Below, piece by piece: positions 17,861 to 27,601 of a stretch of DNA of 64,000 bases. The stretch is from NCBI GenBank assembly GCA_013823135.1, contig PNLP01000005.1, forward strand, positions 124,001 through 188,000. The letters run 5' to 3'. Made by a program: the position numbers and the translations under genes. The first letter of the stretch is position 1. The number at the start of each line of letters is the position of its first letter. The notes under the pieces were generated by a model. That model searched no databases and had not been told where the DNA came from. It saw nothing but the letters and a program-made list of their open reading frames with translations. The stretch is from Planctomycetaceae bacterium (GTDB lineage Bacteria > Planctomycetota > Planctomycetia > Gemmatales > Gemmataceae).

Positions 17861-18421
17861 ATGTTCCGCCCAACGCTGATTATCCTCGGCCTTGCCATTC
17901 TCATCGGGGGGTGCAAGATGCCCACCGAAGAACCCCCGGCACAACTGGAAGAGTTCATTTCGAAAGAAGGGAAGTTCAAGGTCAAGTTCCCCGGCAAGCC
18001 CGAGGTCAAGCAACAAGACGTCAAAGAACAAGCGGGCGGAAAGGTTGTTCAAGTCAAACTTCTGATGTACACGAAGACCTACGCTAACGAGAGCTACATG
18101 ATCGCCGTCGCGGAACTGCCCATTGCGGTAGACCCGACCGCGATTGAAACACGGTTGCTGCTCGAAGCGTCTCGTGACGGTGCGATCGCGAGGTCCAAGT
18201 CAACCCTCGAATCGAGTAAATCGGTCCTGCTTCAGGGGCGGTATCAGGGGATGGAACTCCTCGCAAAGGGGCCGACTGATGGGCCACCCGGTAGTGCCCT
18301 CCGCGGGCGAGTCTATCTCGTCGGAAAGCGGCAGTACCAGACGCTCGTGGTTGGCACCGCCGCGGCCACCCAGGATGCTCGCGCGAACGAATTCCTGGAT
18401 TCATTCCAGGTGACCGATTGA
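17861..18421 (+). CDS. Small predicted lipoprotein
   Basis: 186 residues. The N-terminus MFRPTLIILGLAILIGGC ends in a lipobox with Cys at residue 18, predicting a lipid-anchored envelope protein. The rest (FKVKFPGKPEVKQQ, YMIAVAELP, GRYQGMELLAKG, GRVYLVGKRQYQTLVVG, ANEFLDSFQVT) fits a pattern shared by planctomycete secreted proteins of unknown function with a single alpha/beta domain. No enzyme motif seen. Confidence 0.8.
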   Translation: MFRPTLIILGLAILIGGCKMPTEEPPAQLEEFISKEGKFKVKFPGKPEVKQQDVKEQAGGKVVQVKLLMYTKTYANESYMIAVAELPIAVDPTAIETRLLLEASRDGAIARSKSTLESSKSVLLQGRYQGMELLAKGPTDGPPGSALRGRVYLVGKRQYQTLVVGTAAATQDARANEFLDSFQVTD

Positions 18422-18448
18422 ACCCAACCGGAATGGTCCCCGCAACGC

Positions 18449-20344
18449 TTACGTCCGATACGGCATCAAGATCGGTTCCGCGTCGATGCCCGCGACAAAC
18501 TCACTGTGACCTTCCGCGATCGTGGAGCCGAGTTCCGTCATGTCGCGAAGCTCGCGGTCGGTCGGTCGCTTCCCGAGGAATTGCCGCGTCAGCGTGTGGC
18601 ACAACCCGTCGGCCGCCTTCCGCACTAACTCGTCCGTTTGCCGACCCGCATACAGTGCCGTGCAGAGGATCACAACAAGCGATTGCACACGCGACGACAG
18701 TTCCGACATGCGGCACTGCCGATCGGCGAGCTTCAGTTGATGCTTCCGCATCGTGCCGGAAATCTCGCTCGCCATCGCCCGCAGTTGGCGTGCCGCGAAC
18801 GTGGCGTGCTTGTGCAGGTTCCTTGGTAGTAGCGGCAACCGCGTGTGGCTGCGGCGCAGTTGCTGGCCGATCATCCACTTCGTGTATTGCCACATCGGCC
18901 CCTTCAGGCTCCACATGTGCGCCGGGTTCAGGAAGTTCGGTTTGCGAATCTTCTTTGCGGCGAGAACCCTCCCGATCGGCTCGAAGTATTGCCGGCCGTG
19001 TTGCTTCACGAGCGACTTGAAGAACGCCATGCCGAGCATCTCGCCCTCGCCCTCGTAAATGCACGGCGCGAGGAACTCATGGACGTTATCGCCGAACAGG
19101 TGACCGTGCAGGAATGCCCGGCCGCCGTGAGTCTTCATGTGCAATTCGATCGCGGCTTCCTTCTGCGCCTCGCTGCCAAAGATCTTCGCGATGATGCATT
19201 CCATCTCGCCGCGATACCCGGCATCGAGCATCCCCGCGCACCACGCCGTCAGTGCATCGCAGGCGACGATCGACCCCGCGAGTTGACCCAGCCGGCGGCA
19301 CACCAACTCACGCTTCGCGATGGGCTGGCCATACGTCACGCGGAACTTGGCCCACGGGATCATGTCGGCCATCATCTTCCGCATCGCACCCGCGGCGTTG
19401 GCACACAGCGACACGCGACCGCGGTTCAGCCCGTGGTACGCGATGGTGAGGCCGTCGCCGTCCGCGGGCGTGAGCAGGTTCGACACCGGCACGCGGAACT
19501 TGTCGAAGATAATCCCGTGGTTGTGGCAGTGCTTCAGCGCGTACAGCCCGTAGTTCTTCAGCTTGAACTCGGCGGTCTCAGAGTCCGGCAGATCGACGAT
19601 CAGCACGGCGGGCTTGCCTTCGATGAGGCACACCAGGCCAATCGTTCGCCCCGGCCGCACGTTTGTGATGAACAGCTTCTCGCCGGTCACCACGAACTCG
19701 TCGCCATCGCGAACCGCCACGGTCCGTAGCGCGGTGAGGTCGGAGCCGGCACACGGTTCCGTGAGCGCGAACGCGGACAGTCGCCGACCGCTCGCCAGTT
19801 CCGGCAGCCAGCGTTGTTTCTGTTCCTCGGTGCCGAATGTCTGGACGGGATCGACGGCACCGATGCATCCGTGAACGGACGCCAGCCCGGCAACGGTTGG
19901 GTCCAGTTGCGCCATCTCGGTGATGAACGAGGCGAACCGCGAGAACGGCACGCCCGAGCCGCCATACTTCTTCTCGACGAGCAATCCCCAGTAGCCCGCG
20001 ACGCCCAACTCGTCGAGCACGGATTCCGCGATCTTCCCTTCGTCGTCGTGGAGCGTTCCTTCCACGAGATGGTGCCGAATCACGTTCAGCGAGTTCTTCA
20101 TCGCCAGTTCCGCTTCAGGCGATACTGGCCCGGTCGGATTGACCCACTGCTCGGGCGATACCTCGGCATCCCACACAGCACGGTGAATCGGGCTGGCGTT
20201 CGTGCGGTAACGCGCCGCGAACAGTTCTTCGACCTGATCGTCGGCCGTGTCCACCGCGCCCATGCGGCGAACTTCCTCGGCTCCCTTGCCGCCGAGCCGG
20301 AGGGCTTCTTCCGCGAACGATGGTGTGCGAACGTCGGTGCTCAT
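18449..20344 (-). CDS. Acyl-CoA dehydrogenase (beta-oxidation)
   Basis: 631 residues from the ATG at 20344, chosen for its AGGAG site. FAD enzyme that introduces the 2,3-double bond into acyl-CoA. Family motifs: FALTEPCAGSDLTALRTVAV (FAD/substrate loop), GEKLFITNVRPGRTIGLVCL, RGRVSLCANAAGAMRKM and the helical C-terminus with GGRAFLHGHLFGD. The length exceeds ordinary 380-residue enzymes and fits the long FadE-like or VLCAD-like class with an extra C-terminal helical region. Last gene of the fad operon, 53 nt after the FadB-type gene. Confidence 0.93.
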   Translation of the reverse strand: MSTDVRTPSFAEEALRLGGKGAEEVRRMGAVDTADDQVEELFAARYRTNASPIHRAVWDAEVSPEQWVNPTGPVSPEAELAMKNSLNVIRHHLVEGTLHDDEGKIAESVLDELGVAGYWGLLVEKKYGGSGVPFSRFASFITEMAQLDPTVAGLASVHGCIGAVDPVQTFGTEEQKQRWLPELASGRRLSAFALTEPCAGSDLTALRTVAVRDGDEFVVTGEKLFITNVRPGRTIGLVCLIEGKPAVLIVDLPDSETAEFKLKNYGLYALKHCHNHGIIFDKFRVPVSNLLTPADGDGLTIAYHGLNRGRVSLCANAAGAMRKMMADMIPWAKFRVTYGQPIAKRELVCRRLGQLAGSIVACDALTAWCAGMLDAGYRGEMECIIAKIFGSEAQKEAAIELHMKTHGGRAFLHGHLFGDNVHEFLAPCIYEGEGEMLGMAFFKSLVKQHGRQYFEPIGRVLAAKKIRKPNFLNPAHMWSLKGPMWQYTKWMIGQQLRRSHTRLPLLPRNLHKHATFAARQLRAMASEISGTMRKHQLKLADRQCRMSELSSRVQSLVVILCTALYAGRQTDELVRKAADGLCHTLTRQFLGKRPTDRELRDMTELGSTIAEGHSEFVAGIDAEPILMPYRT

Positions 20345-20397
20345 GGGCCAATCTCCTGTGTGGATCGTCGAGAGCAAAGCGCTCCCTTCGATCGCGG

Positions 20398-22551
20398 CTA
20401 AACGTGTGCATGCATTTGCGTGTCCGCGTAAAACCCCCGACCCTCGTCGGCCAAAGTGCGGAGCAATCTCGCTGCTTCGAAGCGTTCACCGTACTCGCCA
20501 CTAAGTGCATCCAACCCTCGTACCACTCGCTCAATACCGAGTGTGTCCGCCGTGCGGAGTGGGCCACCCCGGAACGGCGCGAACCCGGTGCCCAGCACCA
20601 TCGCCAGATCAGCCATCCACGCCTCGGCTACCACTCCCGCTTCGAGACATTTCGCGGCCTCGTTGATCATCGGGTACATCAATCGCTTCTGGAGTGCCGA
20701 CAGTTCACCAGCGTCGGCATTTTGAACAGGCGAGTGCGGGTGCTTTGGCGTTGCCCACTGGGTTGGCTTGCCACGACGGTCGCCGTGGTAGTGGTAGAAC
20801 CCGTGGCCGGACTTCTTGCCGAGCGCACCCGCGGACACCATCTCTGCAAATCGCGTGGGCGATGGACCAACATCAGAACTCAGTGCCGCGAACGTCTTCG
20901 ACACATCGGCGGCGATATCCACGCCAATCTGATCGAGCAGTTCGAGTGGCCCCATCGGCATTCCGAATCGCACTGCCGCGCGATCAATCTCGGCACCCGG
21001 AACGCCTTCGATCACGAGTCGAACCGCTTCATCGAGGTACGGGAACAGTGTGCGGTTCACGAGAAACCCGGGGCTGTCCGCGACGACGACTGGTACCTTC
21101 CCCAGCTTGCGGACCAGTTCCACGAGCGTGGCGATGGTGGCGTCGTTGCTCGCGCGACCGCGAACCACTTCAACTAGTTGCATCTTGTGGACAGGGTTGA
21201 AGAAGTGCAGCCCGGCGACCCGTTCAGGGCTCGGCGTCGTGTCGGCGATGCGGGTGACCGACAGCGCCGAAGTATTCGACGCGAGCACCGCGTTCGGAAG
21301 CCGTTCCGCGAGATCCTTGAAGACCGTGCGTTTGATCTCTTCGCGTTCGACGACGGCTTCGATCACGAGATCGCAGCCCGCGAGCGACTCCCAGCCACTC
21401 GTCGGGGTGATGCTCTGCATCAGGGCATCGCCCGCTTCGCGAGAGAGCAACGCCTTGGCGACGGCCGCATCGGTCAGGGCTGCGCACTTCTTGATGCCAG
21501 CATCGACGATCTCGTCATTGATGTCCTTGAGTACGACTGGGATGCCGTTGAACGCGAGTAGTTGCGCGATTCCCGCACCCATCGTGCCAGCGCCCACGAC
21601 AGCAGTTTTCTGGATGATCGCGGGCTTTACCCCACGGACCCATGTCGCGGGCTTGCGGGCACGCTCCCGCTGGAAGAACAGGCCGATGAGGCTTCGCGCG
21701 ACGGGGGTGAAGACCACGCCGACGAACTCTTCGCGTTCGACCTCGAATCCGTACGAACCAGGGGAACCGAACCCCGCCTCGATCGCACGCAACGCGGCGT
21801 GAATCGCCGGGTAGTCGCGGCCTCGCTGGGCAATTCGGCGTCGTGCCGTCGCGAGGACGACCGCATGCCCAGGCCATGTTCCATCGAGCAGGGTGTCGAG
21901 CAAGCCATGACTCGGCCGACGCACGGATCGCCCCATCATTCGGTCGTCGATGAAGTGGCTGACCGTGGCATCGAATATTTCGGGCGGCGCGGAGACATCC
22001 ACGAGGCCATCGGCAGCGGCTTTCGATGCGTTCAGATTCACGCCTTCGAGGATGATCCGCAGTGCTTCCCGTAATCCGACAACTCGCGGTAGTCGCTGTG
22101 TTCCACCCCAGCCAGGGATGAGGCCGAGCGTCACTTCCGGGAGCCCGAACTTGGTGGAAGCGTCATCCCGAGCAATGCGGTACCGGCAGGCGAGCGCGAA
22201 CTCTAACCCGCCGCCGAGACACGGCCCGTGAATGACCGCGATCGTGGGGCAGGGGAGGTGCTCGATGCGGCCGAATACTTCATGACCCGCGTCGATGACA
22301 GATCGCACTTCGTCGGCGGTTTCCAGTTGTTGGATGCGGTTGACATCAGCTCCGGCGAAGAAGCCCGATGCCTTTCCACTGCGAAACACCACGACTCGTG
22401 GTAGGTCGTGCTCCAGTTCATCGAGCACTGCACGCAGTTCCCCGATTACCTGGTCGTTGAAGACGTTGAACGGACTTCCCTGCACGTCGAACGTGACCGT
22501 TGCGACGCCGCGTTCATCGCGGTCGAGTCGGAGATGTTGCAAGCCAGACAT
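20398..22551 (-). CDS. fadB: Bifunctional enoyl-CoA hydratase / 3-hydroxyacyl-CoA dehydrogenase
   Basis: 717 residues. N-terminal crotonase domain (FFAGADVNRIQQLE, CLGGGLEFALACRYRIA, LGLIPGWGGTQRLPRVVG with catalytic Glu) followed from about residue 310 by a 3-hydroxyacyl-CoA dehydrogenase: AVVGAGTMGAGIAQLLAFNG (NAD), LASNTSALSVTRIA, GLHFFNPVHKMQLVEVV, DSPGFLVNRTLFPYLDEA and FGMPMGPLELLDQIG. Catalyses hydration and NAD oxidation in beta-oxidation. It could equally be called fadJ; domain order is the same. It lies between the thiolase and acyl-CoA dehydrogenase genes. Confidence 0.94.
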   Translation of the reverse strand: MSGLQHLRLDRDERGVATVTFDVQGSPFNVFNDQVIGELRAVLDELEHDLPRVVVFRSGKASGFFAGADVNRIQQLETADEVRSVIDAGHEVFGRIEHLPCPTIAVIHGPCLGGGLEFALACRYRIARDDASTKFGLPEVTLGLIPGWGGTQRLPRVVGLREALRIILEGVNLNASKAAADGLVDVSAPPEIFDATVSHFIDDRMMGRSVRRPSHGLLDTLLDGTWPGHAVVLATARRRIAQRGRDYPAIHAALRAIEAGFGSPGSYGFEVEREEFVGVVFTPVARSLIGLFFQRERARKPATWVRGVKPAIIQKTAVVGAGTMGAGIAQLLAFNGIPVVLKDINDEIVDAGIKKCAALTDAAVAKALLSREAGDALMQSITPTSGWESLAGCDLVIEAVVEREEIKRTVFKDLAERLPNAVLASNTSALSVTRIADTTPSPERVAGLHFFNPVHKMQLVEVVRGRASNDATIATLVELVRKLGKVPVVVADSPGFLVNRTLFPYLDEAVRLVIEGVPGAEIDRAAVRFGMPMGPLELLDQIGVDIAADVSKTFAALSSDVGPSPTRFAEMVSAGALGKKSGHGFYHYHGDRRGKPTQWATPKHPHSPVQNADAGELSALQKRLMYPMINEAAKCLEAGVVAEAWMADLAMVLGTGFAPFRGGPLRTADTLGIERVVRGLDALSGEYGERFEAARLLRTLADEGRGFYADTQMHAHV

Positions 22552-22581
22552 GGGGTTTCCCTTGTAACGCGGAACGTGAAT

Positions 22582-23880
22582 TTAAGCGACTTCAAGCCAC
22601 ACCGCGGCACCTTGCCCACCACCCACGCACAGCGAAGCGATGCCACGCCTTAACCCGCGATCACGCAGCGCCCGCAGCAGCGTGATGATGAGCCGCGTGC
22701 CCGACGTGCCCACCGGGTGGCCCAGCGCGATCGCCCCGCCGTTCACATTTACCTTGTCGAGATCCAGTTCGCCCACCGCACGGTCATCGTTGAGTTCACG
22801 CCGTGCGAACTCGTCGGATGCCATCGCGTTCTTGCACGCCAGCACCTGCACCGCGAACGCCTCGTTGATCTCGAGCAAGTCAAAGTTCGCGAGGGTCATG
22901 CCGGTCTTGCGGAGCAGTTTGTGGATTGCGAACACTGGCCCCAAACCCATGCGTCGCGGGTCGCACCCCGCGATGGCGTAATCGCGGATGTAGCCGAGCG
23001 GCTCGCGCCCCGCGAGCTTGTCGGCTGGCACCAGCACGACCGCTGCGGCCCCATCGGTGATGGGGCAACTGTTGCCGGCCGTGACCGTGCCGTTCTTGCG
23101 GTCGAAGATCGGTTTCAACTTGGCGAGCGCTTCGAGCGATTGGCCCGGCCGCGGTCCGGTATCCATCGAGACGGCCTCCCCCTTCGTGAGATCCGCGGGC
23201 ACGGGCACTACCTCATCCGCGAAGAACCCACGCTTCCACGCACTGACCGTTCGCAGGTGGCTTGTCACCGCGAATTGATCCTGTTCCGTGCGCGAGATGC
23301 TGAATTCTTTTGCGAGGATCTCGGCGGTCTGCCCCATGTTCAGCCCGCATGTGGGGTCGGTGAGGCCGAGTTCGAGTGCGGGGACAGGCTTCAGCAGCGA
23401 CGGCCGGAATCGCCGCAGGAACATCGAGAGCTTCCCCGCGAACCCGGCCTTCCGGAAGTCGAGGAAGAAGTCGCGGGCCTTGCGGTTCCACAGGAACGGT
23501 ACGTTCGACATTGACTCCGTACCACCCGCGACGATCAGATCGGTGCGACCCTCGTTGAGGATTTGCCACGCCGAGAAGATCGACTCCATCCCCGATGCGC
23601 AGTTGCGGTTCACGGTGTGGGCGATGCGATCGTTTGGAACGCCGCTTCGCAGCGCAATCACTCGCGACACGTTCGATGCCTCGGGTGGCCCGGATACATT
23701 CCCAAAAACCACCTCGCCAACATCGGTAGGGCGGAGGTTGGCGCGAGCGAGCACCCCCTCGACAGCGACCTTCCCGAGTTGATCGGCGGGCACGTTGGCG
23801 AGCGAGCCGAACGCCTTGGCGAACGGGGTTCGCACACCAGCGAGTACGGCAAGCGGTGGAAGAGTTCGTGATGCAGACAT
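22582..23880 (-). CDS. fadA: Acetyl-CoA C-acyltransferase (thiolase)
   Basis: 432 residues from the ATG at 23880, with GAGG 9 nt upstream; a GTG 12 nt earlier is possible. Thiolytic cleavage of 3-ketoacyl-CoA. Active-site Cys in VNRNCASGMESIFSAWQ, the histidine motif NVNGGAIALGHPVGTSGTR and the C-terminal cysteine SLCVGGGQGAAVW. ETIR-like spacing and length (longer than 390) resemble the FadI/trifunctional-beta type. 30 nt before the FadB-type gene, and 91 nt after fadD. Confidence 0.94.
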   Translation of the reverse strand: MSASRTLPPLAVLAGVRTPFAKAFGSLANVPADQLGKVAVEGVLARANLRPTDVGEVVFGNVSGPPEASNVSRVIALRSGVPNDRIAHTVNRNCASGMESIFSAWQILNEGRTDLIVAGGTESMSNVPFLWNRKARDFFLDFRKAGFAGKLSMFLRRFRPSLLKPVPALELGLTDPTCGLNMGQTAEILAKEFSISRTEQDQFAVTSHLRTVSAWKRGFFADEVVPVPADLTKGEAVSMDTGPRPGQSLEALAKLKPIFDRKNGTVTAGNSCPITDGAAAVVLVPADKLAGREPLGYIRDYAIAGCDPRRMGLGPVFAIHKLLRKTGMTLANFDLLEINEAFAVQVLACKNAMASDEFARRELNDDRAVGELDLDKVNVNGGAIALGHPVGTSGTRLIITLLRALRDRGLRRGIASLCVGGGQGAAVWLEVA

Positions 23881-23907
23881 GGGGCACCTCACAGGGAGCT
23901 TGGTTGC

Positions 23908-23973
23908 GAGCCACGGAGTCGATCCCCGTGGTGTTGGGTCTTTCGAACCCCACGGGGATCAACCCCGTGGCTC
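23908..23973. repeat. Inverted repeat between fadD and thiolase
   Basis: Arms 23908-23936 and 23945-23973 pair with a few mismatches; the arm begins GAGCCACGGAGTCGATCCCC. The right arm runs into the TGA stop of fadD. It fills the only sizeable gap of the fad operon and might partly terminate or stabilise the fadD message. Confidence 0.75.
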
Positions 23974-25678
23974 ACCTTGTGTCTGGTTGAACTTGTTCGC
24001 CCTTCACATCGCGGAGCGCACGCCGCAGGACCTTCCCCAGCAGCGTGCGTGGAAGTGGCCCAGGCACCACCTCCACGACACGCGGCCGTTTGTGGACCTC
24101 CAGGTGTTCGTGTGCGAAATGATCGAACGCACGCCGGCTGAACTTCCGCATGTCCTTCGGCACCACCACGGCCTTCACCAGTTCGCCGCGATCCGGGTCG
24201 GGGACGCCCAGGATCGCGATGTCTTCCACCTCCTCGCAATTCCGGAGCACGTGTTCCACATCCGTGGGGTACACATTCACACCCGACGTGATGATGAGAT
24301 CCTTCTTGCGGTCCACGATCTTGAAGAATCCGTCGGCATCGCATGTCGCGAGGTCGCCCGTGTAGAGCCAGCCGTTGCGGATCGCCAGTGCGGTGGCAGC
24401 GGGATCGTTCCAGTAACCGGACATTACCTGCGGGCCGCGGATGATGAGTTCCCCGACTTCCCCGAACGGCAGCGGCCCGACGCCGGTGAGGGCATCCACG
24501 ATCATGGCATCGGTGTCGGGCATCGGCATTCCGATGGTGCCGGGGCGTGCGGTACCGTCGAGCGGTCCCGCGTGCGTCACGGGGCTCGCTTCCGAGAGTC
24601 CGTAACCTTCGACCACGACGGCACCGCTCCGCTGTGAGAACTCCGCAGCGACATCGGGACTAAGTGGCGCGCCGCCCGACATGACCGATCGAATCTCGCC
24701 GAGATCGTAGTGCCGGCGGCGCAGTGCCTTGTTGAACGCGGCGAGCATCGCAGGTACTGCCGGGACCAGTGTCGGGTGCCAGCGTTCGATGAGTTTCAGA
24801 ACCGTGTCGGCCTTGAAACGATGGTGCATAACCAGCGTTGCGCCCATTGCGATGCCGGTCAGACCGCAGGTGGTCAGACCGTAACTGTGAAAGAACGGCA
24901 GACACGCGAGGATCACGTCCTCGCTCACACGCTGCCCGTTCCAGTGGAACACCTGCCAGGCGTTCGCGACGAGGTTACGGTGCGTCAAAAGCACTGGCTT
25001 CGGCGAACCGGTCGTGCCGCCGCTGGGCATGATGTTCGCGGGTGCGTCGGGCGAAACGTGTTCGGGCGTGAAGCCCGTCGGCGCCGCCGCGAGTGCGTCG
25101 ATCAGATCGACGGCAACCGCTGGCATGTGTCGAGATGTCAACCCGAGGCGGTGCAGTAACGCGAGCTTGTAGAACTGCCGGTCCCACCACGGGAGGCGGT
25201 GCTTCAGGCTGGTGACGAACACCACCTTTGGTTGGTCGTGGCCTGTCGAACTCACCAGTGGCAAGAGCAAGTCCAGGCTGACGAGAAACCGGCACGCCGT
25301 GGAATGCACGATCTCGGAGAGTTCTTCGGGGACCATGAGTGGGTTCAGCGGAAGCGTGACTCCGCCTGCCATCCAGGTGCCGAACAAACTGACCAGGTAT
25401 TCCGGCGTGTTTGGCAGCAGAATCCCCACACGGTCGCCCGGTTGCAGTCCGCGTTCGCGGAGCGCGGCCGCCATCTGTCGGCTCTGAATGAGCAGTTGCT
25501 CATAGGTCACTTCCTGCTGGAAGAAGCGGCACGCGACCCGTTTGGGGTCGCGGAGCGCAGCCTGTTCCAACAGCCAGTAGATCGGCTCTTGCGGGTAATC
25601 GAGCTGTGTTGGGACACCCTGCGGGTAATGAGCGACCCACGGGTGTCGAGACAGATGATCTTGGAGAACGGCGACCAT
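23972..25678 (-). CDS. fadD: Long-chain fatty acyl-CoA synthetase
   Basis: 568 residues. ANL-superfamily adenylating enzyme that activates fatty acids with ATP and CoA. P-loop NIMPSGGTTGSPKPVLLTH, substrate/adenine region VVEGYGLSEASPVTH, YTGDLATCDADGFFKIVDRK and ITSGVNVYPTDVEHVL, with the C-terminal catalytic Lys in LPRTLLGKVLRRALR. First gene of the fad operon. The upstream 25679-25900 holds no gene but a hairpin that probably ends ftsY transcription. Confidence 0.93.
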   Translation of the reverse strand: MVAVLQDHLSRHPWVAHYPQGVPTQLDYPQEPIYWLLEQAALRDPKRVACRFFQQEVTYEQLLIQSRQMAAALRERGLQPGDRVGILLPNTPEYLVSLFGTWMAGGVTLPLNPLMVPEELSEIVHSTACRFLVSLDLLLPLVSSTGHDQPKVVFVTSLKHRLPWWDRQFYKLALLHRLGLTSRHMPAVAVDLIDALAAAPTGFTPEHVSPDAPANIMPSGGTTGSPKPVLLTHRNLVANAWQVFHWNGQRVSEDVILACLPFFHSYGLTTCGLTGIAMGATLVMHHRFKADTVLKLIERWHPTLVPAVPAMLAAFNKALRRRHYDLGEIRSVMSGGAPLSPDVAAEFSQRSGAVVVEGYGLSEASPVTHAGPLDGTARPGTIGMPMPDTDAMIVDALTGVGPLPFGEVGELIIRGPQVMSGYWNDPAATALAIRNGWLYTGDLATCDADGFFKIVDRKKDLIITSGVNVYPTDVEHVLRNCEEVEDIAILGVPDPDRGELVKAVVVPKDMRKFSRRAFDHFAHEHLEVHKRPRVVEVVPGPLPRTLLGKVLRRALRDVKGEQVQPDTR

Positions 25679-25802
25679 AGAACACCTTTCGTCGGGGGAG
25701 AATCGACGGCAGGTATCAGGGCGGGCGCTGTGAAATCAGATCCAGAATGGGCGTCTGGGTCAGCAGTAGATGTGAGACTGCAAACAGCGGCCCGGAGCGA
25801 TA

Positions 25803-25834
25803 CGACAACCCATTATTCGATGCGTGGGTTGTCG
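25803..25834 (-). terminator. Hairpin downstream of ftsY
   Basis: CGACAACCCA (25803-25812) and TGGGTTGTCG (25825-25834) form a perfect 10-bp stem with a 12-nt loop about 70 nt after the ftsY stop. No clear T run, so factor-independent termination is uncertain. Confidence 0.5.
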
Positions 25835-25900
25835 AAATCAAGGATAGGACAGTCCAGACATGCTGCGGGTCGATTCTTAAGAATCGTTACAACCCGACTT

Positions 25901-26815
25901 TCATCCCTTCTCAAACAATTCATTCACGAACGCATCCGGGTCGAAGGTTTCCATGTCGTCGATCTGTTCGCCGAGCCCAACAAACTTCACGGGCAACCCG
26001 AGCTTTGTCTTGATCGCGAAGATGGAACCGCCCTTCGCCGTGCCGTCGAGCTTCGACAGGATGATGCCGGTACACTTCACCGACTTCGAGAACTGCTCGG
26101 CCTGCAACACGGCGTTCTGTCCGGTTGTCGCATCCAGCACGAGCAACACTTCGTGCGGCGCGCCGGGGATTTGCTTGGTCACCACGCCGTGTATCTTCTC
26201 CAACTCCTTCATCAGGTGTGTTTGCGTGTGAAGCCGGCCGGCGGTGTCCACGATCAGCACGTCGAACGCGCGGGCCTTCGCCTTTTCGCACGCATCGAAC
26301 GCCACGGCCGACGGGTTGGCCCCCTGCCCTTGCTTCACGATATCGCAGCCGATTCGCCCGGCCCATACCGTGAGCTGCTCCACTGCCGCGGCCCGGAACG
26401 TATCGCACGCCGCGACAACCACCTTTTTGCCATCGGTCTGGAGCCGCTTCGCCAGTTTCGCGATGCTGGTGGTTTTCCCGGAGCCGTTCACCCCGGCGAT
26501 CATGATGACCGTCGGCCCCGTCGCCGCCCAGTGAATGCCGGGCGTCTCGGTGACGAGCAGTTCGCGGAGTTGTTTCTTCACGAACTCCTCGACCTCGCCG
26601 CTCACTTCCTTGTCGCGGAACGCCTGCCGTACGCGATCGACGATGAGGGCGGTGGCCTGCGTGCCAACATCGGCGAGGTACAGTCGCTTTTCGAGTTCAT
26701 CGAGGAACGCCTGATCGACCCTTCCTTTGCCCCGGAGAAGGTCGAACACGCCACCAAAGACGTTCTTGGTCTTGGCGAGTCCCGATTTAATCTTGCTGAA
26801 CAGCCGCCCGAGCAT
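25901..26815 (-). CDS. ftsY: Signal recognition particle receptor GTPase
   Basis: 304 residues. Docks SRP-ribosome complexes at the membrane. NG domain is complete: four-helix N region (GRVDQAFLDELEKRLYLADV), G1 MIAGVNGSGKTTSIAKLAKR, G2 region AACDTFRAAAVEQLTVWA, G3 VLIVDTAGRLHTQTHLM, G4 LSKLDGTAKGG and the closing GLGEQIDDMETFDPDAFV. The acidic A domain of E. coli FtsY is missing; the N-terminus is a short amphipathic stretch (MLGRLFSKIKSGLAKTK), as in many bacteria. Divergent from the nuclease-like gene. Confidence 0.96.
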   Translation of the reverse strand: MLGRLFSKIKSGLAKTKNVFGGVFDLLRGKGRVDQAFLDELEKRLYLADVGTQATALIVDRVRQAFRDKEVSGEVEEFVKKQLRELLVTETPGIHWAATGPTVIMIAGVNGSGKTTSIAKLAKRLQTDGKKVVVAACDTFRAAAVEQLTVWAGRIGCDIVKQGQGANPSAVAFDACEKAKARAFDVLIVDTAGRLHTQTHLMKELEKIHGVVTKQIPGAPHEVLLVLDATTGQNAVLQAEQFSKSVKCTGIILSKLDGTAKGGSIFAIKTKLGLPVKFVGLGEQIDDMETFDPDAFVNELFEKG

Positions 26816-26946
26816 GCCGATTCCCCTGTGGTCGCGAACGCCGTTCTTTCATTGTACGGACACGCATCCCACTGCCCGTCGCCAGCCGCATTCGCGAATG
26901 GCGACGCTTGCGGTATATTAGCTGTGAACCTGACAGGAGATTCGCA

Positions 26947-27567
26947 ATGTCGTATCGCGACTTCTCGTATCCCGAAGTCACTACCCAGTTCGGCTTGAGC
27001 GAAGGAAGCGCTGACCTGTTACCCGGAGTGCCGGAACTCGCCGCAAGCCCCGCGCTGCGGTCGTTTCTCGGAATGAACCTGACGCTCGCGAACCTCATCA
27101 ACACTGAAAAGGCACGGTCAGAACTGCTCGTTGCGCCCGTTCTCAGCGAGTTATGGGGACACGGAGGGGGCCGGATCAACCTATTCTCGGGGATCGAGTT
27201 CCCGGCCGACCCAGCCGCCCAGTTGACCGGCTACGTCGATTTCCTCATCGGCCAGGGTCCGCAATTACCGCGAGTGTCGGCACCGGTAGTCGTGATCTTC
27301 GAGGCGAAGCGGGACAACATCGCCGAAGGTTACGGTCAGTGCATCGCCGCGATGATCGGTGCCCAGCGGTTCAACATGCGTGCCGGCAACACGGTGAGCA
27401 CGATTTACGGCTGCGTAACCACAGGGATCAACTGGAAGTTCCTCCGACTTGAGGGGAATCAACTCACGTTCGACCTTTCGGAATACTCCATCCAGCAACC
27501 CGACCGCCTGCTCGGCCTGCTCGCGCACATGGCCGGCCTGCCGCCAGCCCCAGCAGTTGCCGCGTGA
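26947..27567 (+). CDS. Orphan protein with PD-(D/E)xK nuclease-like core
   Basis: 206 residues from the ATG at 26947, placed by a strong ACAGGAGA site. No named family recognised. The centre reads GYVDFLIGQ, then VVVIFEAKRDNIAEGYGQCIAAMIGAQRFN: an Asp on one strand, E-x-K on the next and a Gln on the following helix, the pattern of the PD-(D/E)xK fold. The following strand is YGCVTTGINWKFLRLEGNQL. This suggests a nuclease or a nuclease-fold protein; the sequence alone does not prove activity. A decayed antitoxin-like gene follows after 34 nt. Confidence 0.72.
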   Translation: MSYRDFSYPEVTTQFGLSEGSADLLPGVPELAASPALRSFLGMNLTLANLINTEKARSELLVAPVLSELWGHGGGRINLFSGIEFPADPAAQLTGYVDFLIGQGPQLPRVSAPVVVIFEAKRDNIAEGYGQCIAAMIGAQRFNMRAGNTVSTIYGCVTTGINWKFLRLEGNQLTFDLSEYSIQQPDRLLGLLAHMAGLPPAPAVAA

Positions 27568-27601
27568 GTTGCTTGCAGCTTAAATTCCTGGAGGTGCGAT
27601 C

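Noticed and set aside
25199..26998. Long open frame on the plus strand across fadD and ftsY
   Set aside because: It lies opposite two well-conserved genes, has no ribosome binding site or known motif, and its length is explained by high GC.
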